In this document: one piece after another, positions 1 to 11,741 of the stretch
How positions within the stretch are numbered: position 1 is the first letter of the stretch
Layout of the letters: each line of letters starts with the position of its first letter
Origin: Impatiens glandulifera
Lineage: Eukaryota; Streptophyta; Magnoliopsida; Ericales; Balsaminaceae
DNA length: 64,000 bases
Reading direction: 5' to 3'
Assembly (NCBI RefSeq): GCF_907164915.1
Contig: NC_061863.1
Location: 28,925,258 to 28,989,257 of the forward strand
Position numbers and translations under genes: made by a program
Notes under the pieces: model-generated
Database searches by the model: none
The model's input: only the letters and a program-made list of their open reading frames with translations
Told to the model about the DNA's origin: nothing

Positions 1-19
1 CGCAAACACACTTAACCAT

Positions 20-215
20 TTAACCAGACGCAGAACGGACTCGAACACAGGAACTTAGGGTTAGTATCCACCTCTTTTTGCCACTAGACTAGAAAATGGG
101 GATAAGAAATGGGACAATGGATTAAGTATGTAGCCCACAAACACATTTAACCATTTAACCAGGCGCAGAACTTGCCGCCTGACGGGTTCGAACTCAAGAT
201 AACGTAACCATTTAA
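20..215 (-). repeat. tRNA-derived SINE-like sequence, two partial copies
   Basis: Read on the minus strand, about 105-27 carries an A-box-like TAGTCTAGTGGCAAAAAG and a B-box-like GTTCGAGTCC, followed by TTCTGCGTCTGG and a tail TTAAATGGTTAAGTGTG. A second copy at about 205-130 keeps the B box (GTTCGAACCC) and the same TTCTGCGCCTGGTTAAATGG tail. Pol III boxes plus a shared tail are what tRNA-derived SINEs look like. Ends and target duplications were not found, and the first copy runs close to the window edge. A degraded tRNA pseudogene is the alternative. Confidence 0.4.
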
Positions 216-2740
216 CCATTTAAACATTTAACCATTTAAACATTTAATCAAATATAACGTAAAAATATAAAATAAATTAGTGAAAATTTCAAGTATAATA
301 AATTTAATAATTTAATTATACATTTAAACAATATTATAATTTTCTATCTTAAAAATAAAAAATATAAGTTTATGAATTAATTTATATGAATAAAATTAAT
401 AGTTATTAAAAAAAATTAAATAAAATAAGTCTAAGGGTCATATTTTAAAAATGACCAAAAATGGTGTAAATGAATAGTTATATTGCATATATAGTTTTCT
501 TGGAGTGAGAGTGTGAATTCCCGGGATTGCGTTTGGTGTCCGGTTGAAGATGGCCTTAAAATATCATTATAAATACACTTGACTCCATCTTTAAATTTTT
601 TTATATTCTCAAAAAATTATTTCTTTACATAAATCTTCATCTTTAACTTATTTTAATAACAAATTATTACTTTCTCTCATCATTCTTCATCTTTAATCAT
701 TTAACATTTTTTAACTTTTATTTCTATATTTATTTTCAATTTACATTATTTTCTTCAACATCTACCAAATAAGTAGGTTAGTTTTAACATTTCGTTATTA
801 CTAATTTTAAAATTATTTATTATAATTATGTTTCTTTTTCTTTAATCGTTATAATCGTTATAATTATTTTTTTAATCGAAAAACGGGACCAGTCAGACAT
901 CAGGTACCCAACGGATCAGGAATGATATACAAATAGAGATATTTGTTGGGTTCAATATTGTGGTGGGATAATAATATAAATCAGGTTCAGGAATGAGTAC
1001 TTCAATATCCGACGAGTAGGGTATCCGTTGCTATCAATAATCTCCCTCAACATTTGTGGTGGAAGTAACAAAAATGATAGATTTATTTTAAAAATTAAAT
1101 CATTAAAAAATTATTTATAATAATTTAATTATCAAATTTATCAATTAATATATTTTTATTTTAATTTTATAAAATTTAAATAAAAACTGATTTATAATAA
1201 CTCAACTATTTAAATTTAAATAACTTGTTTTTTTTAATCAAACATTATTTTTTTTTATAAACATTCAAATAACAACATTAAACATGATCTAAATGTTCTT
1301 GGGTATATGAGGTTTGTCTTCTATTTATATTATTTTATTTTAACACCTATAGAAGAATTGAATGTATATTAATAAGGTAGGGGGAACAAACTGAGTCATG
1401 ATAGAGGCCAATTGAATAATTTTCTCAAATTCTAGGTCACTTAAATTAGTAAAAATAGTATGTATATAATTAATATATATTTTTGAATTTCCAGCTCTAA
1501 AAGCAAAAAGTGTATGTGGACTTTGGGGGTTAAAAGATATGGGTCCCACAAGGTGGGCAGGTGAAATAAGGTTGGAAATGACTGTTAGTTGGTAGAGGGG
1601 AGGAGACTGGAGTGTGTAATGTGAAAGTGGGTGGTGGGAATCAATTCAAAAAGTATGTGTGGTAGTTGTGGCTCTTTTAGTATAATCAATCGCACATATA
1701 AACATAGAAAGATTCTAGAAGATTATAGTTTTCTTTATTTTTTAAAGAAATTTTAATTTTATATAAAAGATTAACTACCGTCAATTATTTCCAGAAAAAA
1801 AAAATATAAAACAAAAGATTCATTAGGCATTACCATATACACGCAACATTGAATATTTATATTTTATATATAAGGTTAGTTTGATTCAGCGTTTAAATGC
1901 TGCGTTTGAACGTTTGCGTAATAAGTTGTTACAATAATTTTATGTAATAAGCTTACGTAAAAAAATATAATCAAACACATTTTTGCGTTTAAACTCAATT
2001 TTCTCTATACCTCCTTCTTCAGCGTTTAAACTTATAATCTCAGCATTTTTTTTTCTCTAATCAATTTTAAATATTTTTTTATTCATTATCTTTTATCTAT
2101 TTAATTCATTTTTAATTATTTTATCCATTCTCTCTCATCTATTTAATCTCTTTCTACTCATTTTATCAATTCTCTTTCATCTATTCCATCTATCCCTTCA
2201 CCTTTCAATTAAAAACTATTTATGTGTACCTACATCACACAAACATAGTAAGTCTAATGACTCAACAAGCATTTAAGAGTTTAAAACAATACTGAAATGG
2301 TTTACTCTTTCATAAAAGATTATAGAAAAACAGTTTAAAACATCATTGTTCCATATGTGGGTTTATAATATAGTTTATCACAGTGATGGTACAGTAACAT
2401 CTTGAACCAATATTTTGAGCATAGAATTTTAAAGTTGAACCCGAATGTGAGGAATCCTTGTGAGCTAGTATTATGAAGGGCACTTTTCGGAGTCAATCCC
2501 TAATAACCATAACCTAGTTAGACCAGTATTTGGAAGATCACTTTTCGAAGTCTTATCTCTAAAGCCCACAACCTGTTTAGATTAGTATTTTGGGTAGATA
2601 TTCTGGGAGCTCATCCTCAGAAGTCAAGTCCCGTAGAACCCAACCCATATTTGGAATTAGACTACTAAAGCTCATCTTGGTTAGCCCTCCTCCTATATTC
2701 ATCAATTCCTTCATCAGTATTCACTATGATTCCATAAACA
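216..2740. other. AT-rich intergenic DNA, no gene seen
   Basis: This stretch has many stops in all frames and the only open frames are short and without recognisable motifs. Around 545-560 the sequence GGTTGAAGATGGCCTTAAA resembles the end of the MITE found at 24638-25238, but no partner end is visible. Around 1880-2040 several GCGTTTAAA/GCGTTTGAA motifs occur in both orientations and could be a decayed small transposon. Nothing else is supportable. Confidence 0.5.
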
Positions 2741-2836
2741 CATTTCATACTTTGGAAAACATATCATACTTTGGAAAACAGATCATACTTTGGAAAACAT
2801 AATATACATTGAAAAAGAGATCATACTTTAGAAAAC
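2741..2836 (+). repeat. 19-bp tandem repeat, five copies
   Basis: Five consecutive 19-bp units of the form AGATCATACTTTGGAAAAC lie here; units 2 and 3 are almost identical and unit 4 is the most diverged. The 70-codon open frame across it starts upstream and shows no protein motif, so I read this as a minisatellite and not coding sequence. Confidence 0.7.
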
Positions 2837-3243
2837 ATGGTTTCATCTTTGTTCATCATTAAAAACATGGGTATGGAATGAAATTATGCTTTAAAGATAA
2901 AATGCATCATTTATAGAATATACATGAATTCTATAGACTAGTGTGAATTTCTAAAGACTATTTTAGAGAAGTTTGCTTGACTTATATTTTAAAGCTGCTA
3001 AGAATGACTGCTCTGCAATGCCTTCTAAAGGTTGGATTTTGTTTTTTAGTGAAGAAGGAGATGGATATAATAAAATGAATTAGCTTGTGAAGTATATATA
3101 GAGTTTGGTCATGGTCGGTTGATGTAGCATGAGCTGAGTAACTTACTACTTAAGATAGTTGGTCATAACATGTCAAGTCATATCATGAGGTGGTTAAGCT
3201 TGCTAACTAATATTGTTGGTCATAGCATGGACAATTCATAGCA

Positions 3244-4606
3244 TGAGGTGTTGACTATAGAGACGAGGGTTTGACTATAGTTAACAACTTTCAAACTTTG
3301 ATGCGATTTTAACTCTATTAGAAGTTAAAACTTGTTTCTATTCTTGATAAATCTTCACAAATTCTTTAAGGGATTCAAGTGTGGAATAATTTGTTGGATT
3401 TGAAGTGTTAGGAAAACGAATGCAATCAACAAAAAGTAAAGAACACAAGGAGTTTTATGGATGTTCGAAGATAAAACTTCTACGTCACCCCTTCTTCCTC
3501 AACATGAAGGATATTCACTAAAAGACTTTGATTTATACAGCAACTAGACAAACCTAATCAGAAAAACACATGACTTAACAAACACATACTTCTGAACTTC
3601 TAGCTAACTCATTGTTGAACATAACATACTTTATTCAACTTATAATACCGAGATTTCACACAGAAAGGATAATATATGAATTACAGGGTAAATAAGTAAG
3701 TAATTGGCACGTAAGCTTCAGAGATTCACTTGTTCGAGAGAATCGGAGAGCGAGAGAGCAAGTGAGTCAGTGATTCGTCCATTTTCCTTGGGTCACTTTT
3801 TATACTTGAAAAGCACCAACGGTCGAATCTTCTTCTTTGCCACGTGTCAGCAATCCGTTGGATGTACGCCTGGTGTATGAGCTGGTACAATAAAGGAATA
3901 TTCATGAGATTGTGGTGTACGGGGTAGTACAGAACGTGAGCTAAAATATTGAGTACATGGCACTTAATATATGCGTGTTTAGCTGCCTGATCATATGCCT
4001 CTTCAAACGACTACTGAAGCACGACATTAGACGTTTCTTCATATGTCTGATGAATGTTAGACGACGTCTAACTGTGCACTTCTTTAGAACGCGTCTAAGA
4101 AGATCAGACGACGTCTAACTACGCTTCTTCTTTAGACCACATCTAAGAAGATCAGACGACGTCTAACTATGCTTTTTCTTTAGACCGCGTCTAAGAAGAA
4201 CAAACGACGTTTGATTACGCTTCTTCTTTAGACCGCGTCTAAGAAGATAAGACGACGTCTGACTACGCTTCTTCTTTAGACTGCGTCTAAGAAGATTAGA
4301 CGACGTCTGACTACACTTTTTTTAAACTACGTCTAATGAAGTCAGACGACGTCTATATGCGCTCTTCCTTATACCACGTCTAATGAAGTTAGACGACGTC
4401 TATATGCGCTTGCATCAGACTGCGTCTAATGAAATTAGACGACGTCTATATGCGCTTGCTTCAGACTACGTCCGAAGAGACATACAACTTTAGATCTGTA
4501 CAGATCACATCATTAAAATAATGTCGTATTAAACTTATTCTCTTAAGTTAATTAATTATTTCTCTTTTAATTAATTTTCTCTTTTCTATATTTAACTTAT
4601 CTAACA
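3244..4606 (-). mobile_element. LTR (family A), 3' LTR of a minus-strand retrotransposon
   Basis: Read on the minus strand the LTR begins TGTTAGATAAG at 4606 and ends ...CAACACCTCA at 3244, about 1.36 kb, with TG...CA termini. It is directly preceded (4607-4620) by a polypurine tract, which fixes it as the 3' LTR. It is clearly the same family as the solo LTR at 21024-22761 (same start, same array, same end region). It carries the array of TTAGACGACGTCTAA palindromes (about 4030-4480) and, at 3453-3493, the motif (TTTATGGATGTTCGAAG, then CTACGTCACC) shared by all LTRs in the window. No matching 5' LTR in the same orientation was found, so the element is truncated or rearranged. Five bases next to the end are TAGCA; no partner duplication was located. 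Confidence 0.75.
4030..4480 (-). repeat. Tandem TTAGACG/CGTCTAA array in LTR A
   Basis: About nine repeats of a unit near 50 bp, each holding the near-palindrome TTAGACGACGTCTAA and a second one of the form CTTCTTAGAC-GCG-GTCTAAAG. The GAAGAAGCGTAGT segment between them gives the polarity, which is minus here. Each palindrome contains GACGTC, the core of the plant bZIP C-box. Confidence 0.8.
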
Positions 4607-4620
4607 ATTTTCCTCTTTTT
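4607..4620 (-). promoter_or_regulatory. Polypurine tract of the family A element
   Basis: On the minus strand AAAAAGAGGAAAAT lies immediately before the LTR start TGTTAG. This is the expected place and composition of the plus-strand DNA priming site of an LTR retrotransposon. Confidence 0.75.
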
Positions 4621-4736
4621 AATGATGTTAAAACTAAGTTGAAATCAAATTAAAACATAAATTTAAATATTAATCATTGTATTTATAAAAATAAACTACA
4701 AGAATTAAAAATTATTCAAGGTTTAGCGTCTCATCC

Positions 4737-7700
4737 CTAGTTTTTCTTTTTGATCGTAGAAGAATTTGTGCCATCCGCTTTGACCTTCTCCTCTGCGACG
4801 ATATCCACCATCACCATCACCACGACCATATCCACCATCACCACGACCATGGCCGCGACCATATCCACGATCTCTGACGCGATCTGCTTGAGAGCTGGTT
4901 GCCTTCCTTCTAGAACGAGTGCCACGAATAACACTTGTTCCCCCTAGATTTTTGTCCTCTTCTTCCCCCTTATTAGCATCATCGGCAGATTTAGCGGCTT
5001 CAACAACCCTATCTTCCTCAGCCTAGAAACGTCGAGCAACCGCATCGGCGTCCTAAAAGCGCTCAACTTCAGCAGCATTAAGAGATTTTGCGACTTTGAG
5101 CATTTGGTGAGTTAGAGTTTCAATCACATACCTCGTCTTATTATGAAGATCAAGACTAAAGGACTTGATCTTATCGAAAATCTCAACATTTTACTTGAGA
5201 AGATTTTTTGCATCATTCTATATTGGGTGTGGAGGATCTTTACTTCATGAGTAGTCGTCAGCAAGTTTTTATCGGTGCTCTTTCGGGAAACAACTAAGTC
5301 AACATAAAATTTAGAGGAAGCTGCATTTCCTTTCAAGATTCTGCAACCTGGAGGACATAGATTAAAGACTCTACTATATCGGAGCTTAAGCATCCATAAG
5401 GAATTTACGAAATTCCATAACTCTTGGAGAGGCCTCTTTAGAAGAAGATCGGGCAGAAGATGTCATGTGGGAACTAGCAGGAATAAAGCATATGGGATTA
5501 GCATGAACGCTTATCTGGATTGATTGTTTTGGTTCTCTGTTTTGAGCGGATGCCTTGGGCACATTAATTAACTCTATGAAATGACCTCTAGGTTCTCAGA
5601 TTTCGCCGCATAATTCGTTGACATATCCTGATATATCTTCAGAACGTAGAATATTACCAAGAAATGAGGAGGACTTGGATCGGGAAGGACGCTTGGATGT
5701 TAGAGGAATGAGCAACCTTTCTTCATAAGCCTTCTCTTCGGACAAAGAGGAAGAATTAGCAAATTCGGCTTCAAACGCCCCTTGGGAACGTATATGTTCC
5801 CCCCTCAGCAGATGGATCTTGCCTTTGTTCGGACGACTTTAAAGGTTCCCCCTCAACAGACGCCAAATTCCTTTGTTCGGTAAATGAGGGAGCTTTAGAC
5901 GTCCCCTTTTGAATAGATGGAGGCATATGCTCAGACGCAGGGCAATAGCCTCCTCAACAAGAGTAATTTCTTGTTGAACTTTAGACGGGAAGGGCGTAAA
6001 CCGTTTTTCCTCAACGAACAATTCTTTTTGTTCGGTAAGATGAATAACTGCATGCTCTTCATCTATTGAGAGCATCTGCTCGGCTGTAAATATTCTACTC
6101 GGCTTGCCTTCAACTAACATTTCTTCAATGTAGGGCATCTAATCAGAAGAATCTGAACAATTCAAATCTGCCCGAGAAGCCCTGTCTCTAAGGGCATCAG
6201 ATTTGGACGACTCTGTACTATGGATAAATTTGAGCGCCATAGAGGAATATGAGTCAAGGATAATATTCAGACGTCGAAGGACCTCAACGTCAGTTAGAGC
6301 TATTTTGTCAAAAGGGTCGAAGTTATCTTCCCTTTGGCATATGAAATGGATGTGAGCTTTACCTCTTGCATTGGTTTCAACTAAGTCCCTTCTCTTTAAG
6401 GCTTCGTGGAAATCCTTCGTTTTTGTCTATTGGAGGAGTTACTTCTTCGTCTTTATCAACTCCTTTCACTCCTTAGCAATATTTTTACTGGTAATCACTT
6501 TAGTGTGTTTCGCATGGAGCCTATTGCACATCCACTTATTAAATACGTCAATTTTCTTAGTCGCCTTCCGCTTGATGTCCTCCATGATGAGGTTTATCAT
6601 CTGATTATCTTCAGATAGTGGTTCTGGTGTTTCTTCAACAACACCTTTTCCCTTTCCTACGACTTCGACTAGTTTGGGATCTGTTACCGGCTCCTTGAAG
6701 AGAATGCCTGGAGCCCCCCGGGCTGCTCTAAGCATGACAAACGTAGACATGTTATTTTCAAGAAAATTCTCCGAAGAACCACAACAATATTACCAGCAAC
6801 ATTAGTCAAGGGCACAACCTCCTACTCTACTTCAGGCCTAGCATCATAAATATTACCAGCAGCATCGGTCGCCACTGATTCAGCGAGGAAGATAGTCGTG
6901 TTTTCCCCCTAATTCTTCTCAATATGAAAACCAACTGTCTCAGAAATTGGTCCAACAATATGTTCCACTCCGGGAACTTCAACAATGTGTACTTTGTACA
7001 TAGAGACAGGTGCAGATACCTTACAGGTCATTTAAACATCTGTAGACGCCTCCGTCTAATCAATTGGACGAGCATCCGCTGATGAGTCGTGTTGATTTCC
7101 GTTTGATCAGCAGAAGGGGCAGACGTCTCAACCCTTTTCTTTCTTGGGCTAGCCGAAACATTGGCTGATCGCGATGGAGAGGCCGAGTATAGAGGAATTG
7201 AAACAATAGTGGTTTCCTTGGTTATTGCCTTTTTAGTAACGGAGTCAAATTTGCTAGTTTCTTTAAAGGGTGCCCTCTTCTGGATGTTGGAACTAGCGGC
7301 GGATTCCATGATAGAAGTCCTATCCCTCATTGCAGGGGTCTTACGACTAGAGGTCACATGACGCTTGGACCGAGTGATCGACTGACCACTCGTGTGTGGA
7401 GCCGAAGACTCTAACTTCGATTCCTTGACCATTTTCATACGCACCAGGAAGTTCTTCACGGTGGTATTCGTCATTATTCTACAAGGGTTAACATCTTCAC
7501 CCTTGTCATCGGGGACTTGTAGATGCTCTAAGAGCTAGTTGAGTTGGACTGAGAAGTCCACACTCTTCTTGCTATATGGAGAAACCGTCTGACAGAGAGT
7601 CAAAAATAGAGTGGACGCCTAGTTGACCGACATCTCTTTGGTTATTACCACCATATAATCGAAACGATCTTGAGTATAGGTGTCAAAGGACCCTTCTCTC

Positions 7701-8140
7701 CCTTGCATCGATTTTGCCACGATATCGTTCAGGAGTCAGAAAGGGTACTTAAGAAGCTTCTTCTTCCCATTGATGTTTACCGGACCGCCGATGTTCGAAA
7801 ACAGGATTTGCTTTTATGAAATAATCTTAGTAGGAATCACAACGTCGAACGTGTGACCTTCTGATGGAAGCTTGAAGAACTTGAAAATAGAGGCTTCGGA
7901 GATAGATATTTGGACATCATTCATCGTCGCCTTAATAGAATCATCAACAATCTTCCCAGAACTGAAGAAGTCGCAGACCTCCTTTTCATGGAGAATGAAA
8001 GGCCCGCCGAGGAACCTTCTTAGACCGGACGCCTCCAGGGTTTTGAACATAGTGACGATCTTTGACTGTTCATATTCGTAGACTTATTCTAAATCTACCT
8101 GCATTATGTTGTGAGAAAATGGAATAATATTCTTAGACAT
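4737..8140 (-). pseudogene. Decayed copy of the accessory ORF of the LTR element (RGG-box protein)
   Basis: This is a broken homologue of the 1096-codon frame at 60593-63883, in the same place relative to polypurine tract and LTR. From the amino end: ATG at 8138-8140; an N-terminal block with SGLRRFLGGPFILHEKEV (8050-7814), matching SGLRKYLGGPFIFYEDEV in the intact copy; a basic Ser-rich block (7474-7028); a block with VEVVGKGKGVVEETPEPLSE (6750-6466), matching VEVVGKGKSTALQAPKKVSE; an acidic block (6138-5839); and a C-terminal Arg/Gly-rich tail with repeated GYGRG/GDGGYGRG near 4900-4750. These blocks lie in different frames, with several frameshifts and stops (one only a few codons after the Gln-Val-Asp near the start). 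The function is unknown; the RGG tail suggests nucleic-acid binding. High confidence in the homology, low in any role. Confidence 0.8.
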
Positions 8141-8290
8141 ATTAGGGTTTGAAGAAGAGACAACGAAGAAGATGAATAGTTTTTCTAGAAAGAAGACAGA
8201 GAAAAAGATTCTAGGATTTTCAGAAAAATCTCTAAGTATAGCGTAAAAATACTTTTGGCGTGTAATGCCCCCTTAAATAGAGTCGAATAG
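8141..8290 (-). promoter_or_regulatory. Internal promoter and leader of the accessory ORF (copy A)
   Basis: On the minus strand CTATTTAAG (8280-8272) is a good TATA-box candidate, followed by a leader of about 100-110 nt rich in TCTTC/CTCT, which ends in CAAACCCTAAT just before the ATG at 8140. A TATA box plus CT-rich leader is the usual plant Pol II layout. This suggests the ORF can be transcribed on its own, apart from the LTR. Inference from sequence only. Confidence 0.5.
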
Positions 8291-8486
8291 TCATGTGTCC
8301 AAAAGACATCATTTTAAAAATAAACTATCATTTGATTAAAAATGTTTTCCCAAGAAAATCATCATTAGAAGACGTCATTTAACAATCATAAGATGCATCA
8401 TTAATTTAAAAAGCGTGTGGTAATTAACCGTCAAATATACTAGTCATATTTTTAACATTGTTGGACACATGTCTTCATGTTATTCG

Positions 8487-9012
8487 AAATAGTTAGACGT
8501 CGTCTAACCTTCTTAGACGTGGTCTAAAAAGAAGCGTTGTTAAACGTCGTCCAACCTTCTTAGAAGCGATATAAAGAAGAAGCGTAGTTAGACGTTGTCT
8601 AACCTTCTTAGTTGTGGTCTGAATAAGAAGCATTATTAGACGTCGTCTAATCTTCTTAAACGCGGTCTGAAGAAGAAGCCTAGTTAGACGTTGTCTAACC
8701 TTCTTAAACGTGGTCTGAAGAAGAAGTGTTGTTAGACGTCGTCTAACCTTCTTAGACGCGGTCTGAAGAAGAAACGTAGTTAGACGTCGTCTAACATTCT
8801 TAGACGTGGTCTTAAGAACAAGCGCTTTTAGACGTAGTCTAACCTTCTTACACGCGGTCTGAAGAAGAAGAAGCGTAGTTAGACGTCGTCTAACCTTCTT
8901 AGACGTGGTTTGAAGAAGAAGCGCTGTCGGACATCGTCTAACCTTCTTAGACGCGGTCTGAAGAAGAAGTGTAGTTAGACGTCGTCTAACCTTATCAGAC
9001 GTCTGAAGGAAC
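8487..9012 (+). repeat. Tandem TTAGACGTCGTCTAA array, inverted relative to the LTR A array
   Basis: About eleven units near 48 bp (TTAGACGTCGTCTAAC, then CTTCTTAGACGCGGTCTGAA, then GAAGAAGCGTAGT). The order of the GAAGAAGCGTAGT segment shows that this array runs plus-ward, opposite to 4030-4480. The flanks do not match the LTR A/B flanks, so this is not simply the missing 5' LTR. It sits about 200 bp upstream of the accessory ORF promoter. Confidence 0.75.
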
Positions 9013-9159
9013 GTCTAACTACGTATTCAGCTCAATTGGAGTTCTCATTTTCAACAGTTTGACAAGCCATCTAACCTTAACAAATGAACGACTGCCACAT
9101 ACACCTCTATTCAAATTACCCACGATGTATTGTACGTTCTAAAAAATTTTGATATCATT

Positions 9160-10400
9160 TGTAGGTCGGCCTAGAAATAGGATAGAAGCAAAGAAATATG
9201 ATATATGTTAGAACAAAAAGCCATTAAGGATTCTAAAGATGATTGATAGATTTATGATGCAAAAAACATACGATATACCCAAATGTTCACAACACGATAA
9301 AAAATAATTATGTACCATTCTCATGATTTTAGAACCTGTTAGGGATATTTTCTCAATTTGTCCAAGGTTCGAGAACTCATAAATAGAATTCTACAACTTA
9401 AAAAATTAATAGAATTGTGTTTAGATGATTCTTCAAATATATGCAAAATTTTTATGTGTTAACTTTTCTATTTTGCAGATTATAGATTTGTATCTCATTT
9501 TTGTCCTCTTGTAATAAGTAATACGTATTAACGCTTTTATTATTTTGTATCTTCTAGTACTATTTTACACTTTTTTTTGTCTTCGCTCACTACCGTTTTA
9601 ATGAAAAAGAAGCTTCTCATTTGCGTGAAAGGATCTTTCTTATTAGCAAGTTTTTATCCATTCAAATACCCCGTCTTTAAGGACGGTTTATGCGATCCAA
9701 ATTTGGGTGGTCCCATGCTATACCTATCCATTCGTATGATCTTCCCATAGAGGGGACTTAATGAGGGATTTGAATGGTAGACACAACCCGTACACTATTT
9801 TAGAAAATATTTTTCTATAGAAGTTATGTTAAAGAACCCCTTGTCATACTTTATTCTCAAATTTTGTAAAACGTATATAAGAAAACTATCCATATATGAT
9901 GTTGTCCTATCTTTAGATATAATGAACCAAAGTGGAGTTTTATAGCTTAAACTTTTTGGTTAGCCCATACAAGTTTTAAAGTAGTACGTGTAAAAATGTA
10001 GTAATCTAATTGACTCTAAGAGTAGCCACTTTAGTTTACTTCACAAAAAACAATTAAAGGAAAAAATTTAGAGTACTCAATGATTAAGGGTTGAGTGTTT
10101 GGTTACGCATTAAGAAAGGGATGTAACGCTATGTCCTATGCGCCTTTAAAAGGACAGTCTCTACTCGAATGTAGTTGGTCATTGTTTTTTATAGAGAAAT
10201 GTTAGACATATATTATGAGTTCAGAATTCTTTTGCTTATGAATATCGAAACCTTGTATCTAAACTGCCTGATTGACTATGTTCTTTGCTCAAAGATGACT
10301 ATAATCTTCCATTAGTTTTAGATAAGGTTGATATTACTCCATTGAATTATTTTGGTTTTCATTATTTTGTCTTATATCTATTTAAAGGGATAATCTTATT
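9160..10400 (+). repeat. Old Gypsy-like LTR relic (copy 1)
   Basis: Around 9640-10170 the sequence matches, with divergence, 23240-23660: both contain CACAACCCGTA, AAGTTATGTTA(A/T)AGAACCCC, AGTACGTGTA and GCCACTTTAG(T/C)TTACTTCAC, in the same order and spacing. Followed by GTTTGGTTACG and GCTATGTCCTAT, it resembles LTRs of the Tat/Ogre type of Gypsy elements, in which GTCGCCAC and TTTGGTTACG motifs are common (from memory). Boundaries are approximate, and no coding region can be tied to this copy. Confidence 0.45.
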
Positions 10401-11389
10401 CTAATTTTGGTTTTCGATTGTCTCTTTCCTCCTTCGTCGGTTCCCGAAGCAACATCGGCAAGGATGAAATCCATTGGACATCGCCTGTTTGGAGTATCCT
10501 TGGGAACTCGCCATCATCGTCGCCTAGCTCTTGCATGTATGCAGATAGAATCCAAGAGACAGAATAATGAACACACTATGCTTTAAATCAGGAATCATTG
10601 TTTTCATAGGAGAGATATGCCTTATCCCGTTGTCGCCTCGAGACGAGAAGTACATGGCTTCCAGAACTCGCTAGTGCACTAGACATCATTAATTGAAACT
10701 TATGTTCATTGGAAGAGAGAGCATAAAAAATTACTCAAAAATCCCCTACAGATCGGGAATCCGGTTGCGAATTTTGTTTTTCATTCGTCTCCCTTTGTAG
10801 ATTATTCTCAGACACCTTCGAAGTTGTTTGCTTCAACATGTTGCACCTCAATTTAATCTTTCCCAATGCTTGAAGATATTGTAGATCTCAACTCATGAAA
10901 TCCTTGGTAGTTTCTTCTCTAACCGTAGAAGTTTAAGAATTCGACTCTGTAATAGCAGAGGAAGAAACAAATAGCTCATGAGTAAGGTTTTCAGGTGAAC
11001 ATACAATTTCTAGATGGAAATTGCTTGGAGGTATTCTTCATTTGGTATCTGAATTCTCAAGTGTATGGTGGAATTTAACAAATGGAAAATTGTACCTTAA
11101 ATGAATGAGGATAATCATTTATATACCTAATCAAGGGTATCTTTGAAATATTTAATTTTTAGAAGTAGGTAACTTAGTGAACAAGTTAAACAACTCAATT
11201 TAGCGCTTAAAAGATTTCTGGATAAGTGATGCTTGTAGGTAACCGATAAATCTACATTCTATACTTCTAATCAATCCAAATGGTGAAGTTTAGACCAAGT
11301 AATGCATTTTTTAAGTTCACCCTTTTCTTTGTCTCGATTTCGCCTTCCTGTTTCAACCGAGAATTCTAACGGTTGTAACTTTTTACTCA
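10401..11389. other. Unassigned intergenic sequence
   Basis: No open frame of use and no motif I recognise. Base composition is less AT-rich at 10430-10700, which hints at decayed coding or element sequence, but I cannot assign it. Confidence 0.4.
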
Positions 11390-11394
11390 GATTA
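11390..11394. repeat. Target-site duplication GATTA (left)
   Basis: GATTA directly before the LTR start TGTTGGG, repeated at 17541-17545 directly after the other LTR. Five bases is the normal duplication length for copia integrases. Confidence 0.85.
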
Positions 11395-11622
11395 TGTTGG
11401 GTTAAGATTTTTAATGTTTAAACTAGTTTTGATAATTTAGTTTAAATAATTAAAAAGGGGAAAATTGTTAGGTTAAGATTTTTAATTGATTTAAAATAAC
11501 TTAACAATTTTGATTTAATGATTGATAAAATTGTTTTTGATAATAAATGGATAAAACTAAATTCAATAACTGTTAGTCATATCAAATATATATAATTATA
11601 TATTTAGATATCAAAATTTTAA

Positions 11623-11688
11623 TTGGTGTAGTGGTAAGAATGCCCGTTAGTCATACATGTGACTTGAGTTCAAATCTCACCAGGTGCA
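11623..11688 (+). repeat. tRNA-Gly-like block embedded in the LTR
   Basis: GGTGTAGTGGTAAGAATGCCC resembles the D-arm/A-box part of a tRNA. GAGTTCAAATCTC, then ACCAGGTGCA, resembles the T-arm/B-box and acceptor end of plant tRNA-Gly(GCC). The anticodon arm is degenerate. The 3' LTR copy (15554-15619) keeps GAGTTCGAATCTC. It is not a working tRNA gene, but it retains both internal Pol III promoter boxes. Confidence 0.55.
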
Positions 11689-11741
11689 GAATTAATAAAT
11701 AGAGTTTTGTTAATTTGAAAGCACAACTCAAAGTCAACACG

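Noticed and set aside
1340..2802. Short frames of 69-70 codons near the left end
   Set aside because: No domain, no codon bias, in AT-rich or repeat DNA; expected by chance.
4750..4947. Plus-strand Thr/Ile-rich 65-codon frame
   Set aside because: Antisense of the RGG-like tail of the decayed accessory ORF.
8487..9012. 5' LTR of the family A element
   Set aside because: Array orientation is opposite to the 3' LTR and the flanking LTR sequence is missing.
11623..11688. Functional tRNA-Gly gene
   Set aside because: Acceptor and anticodon stems do not pair properly; only the Pol III boxes and T-arm/3' part are recognisable.
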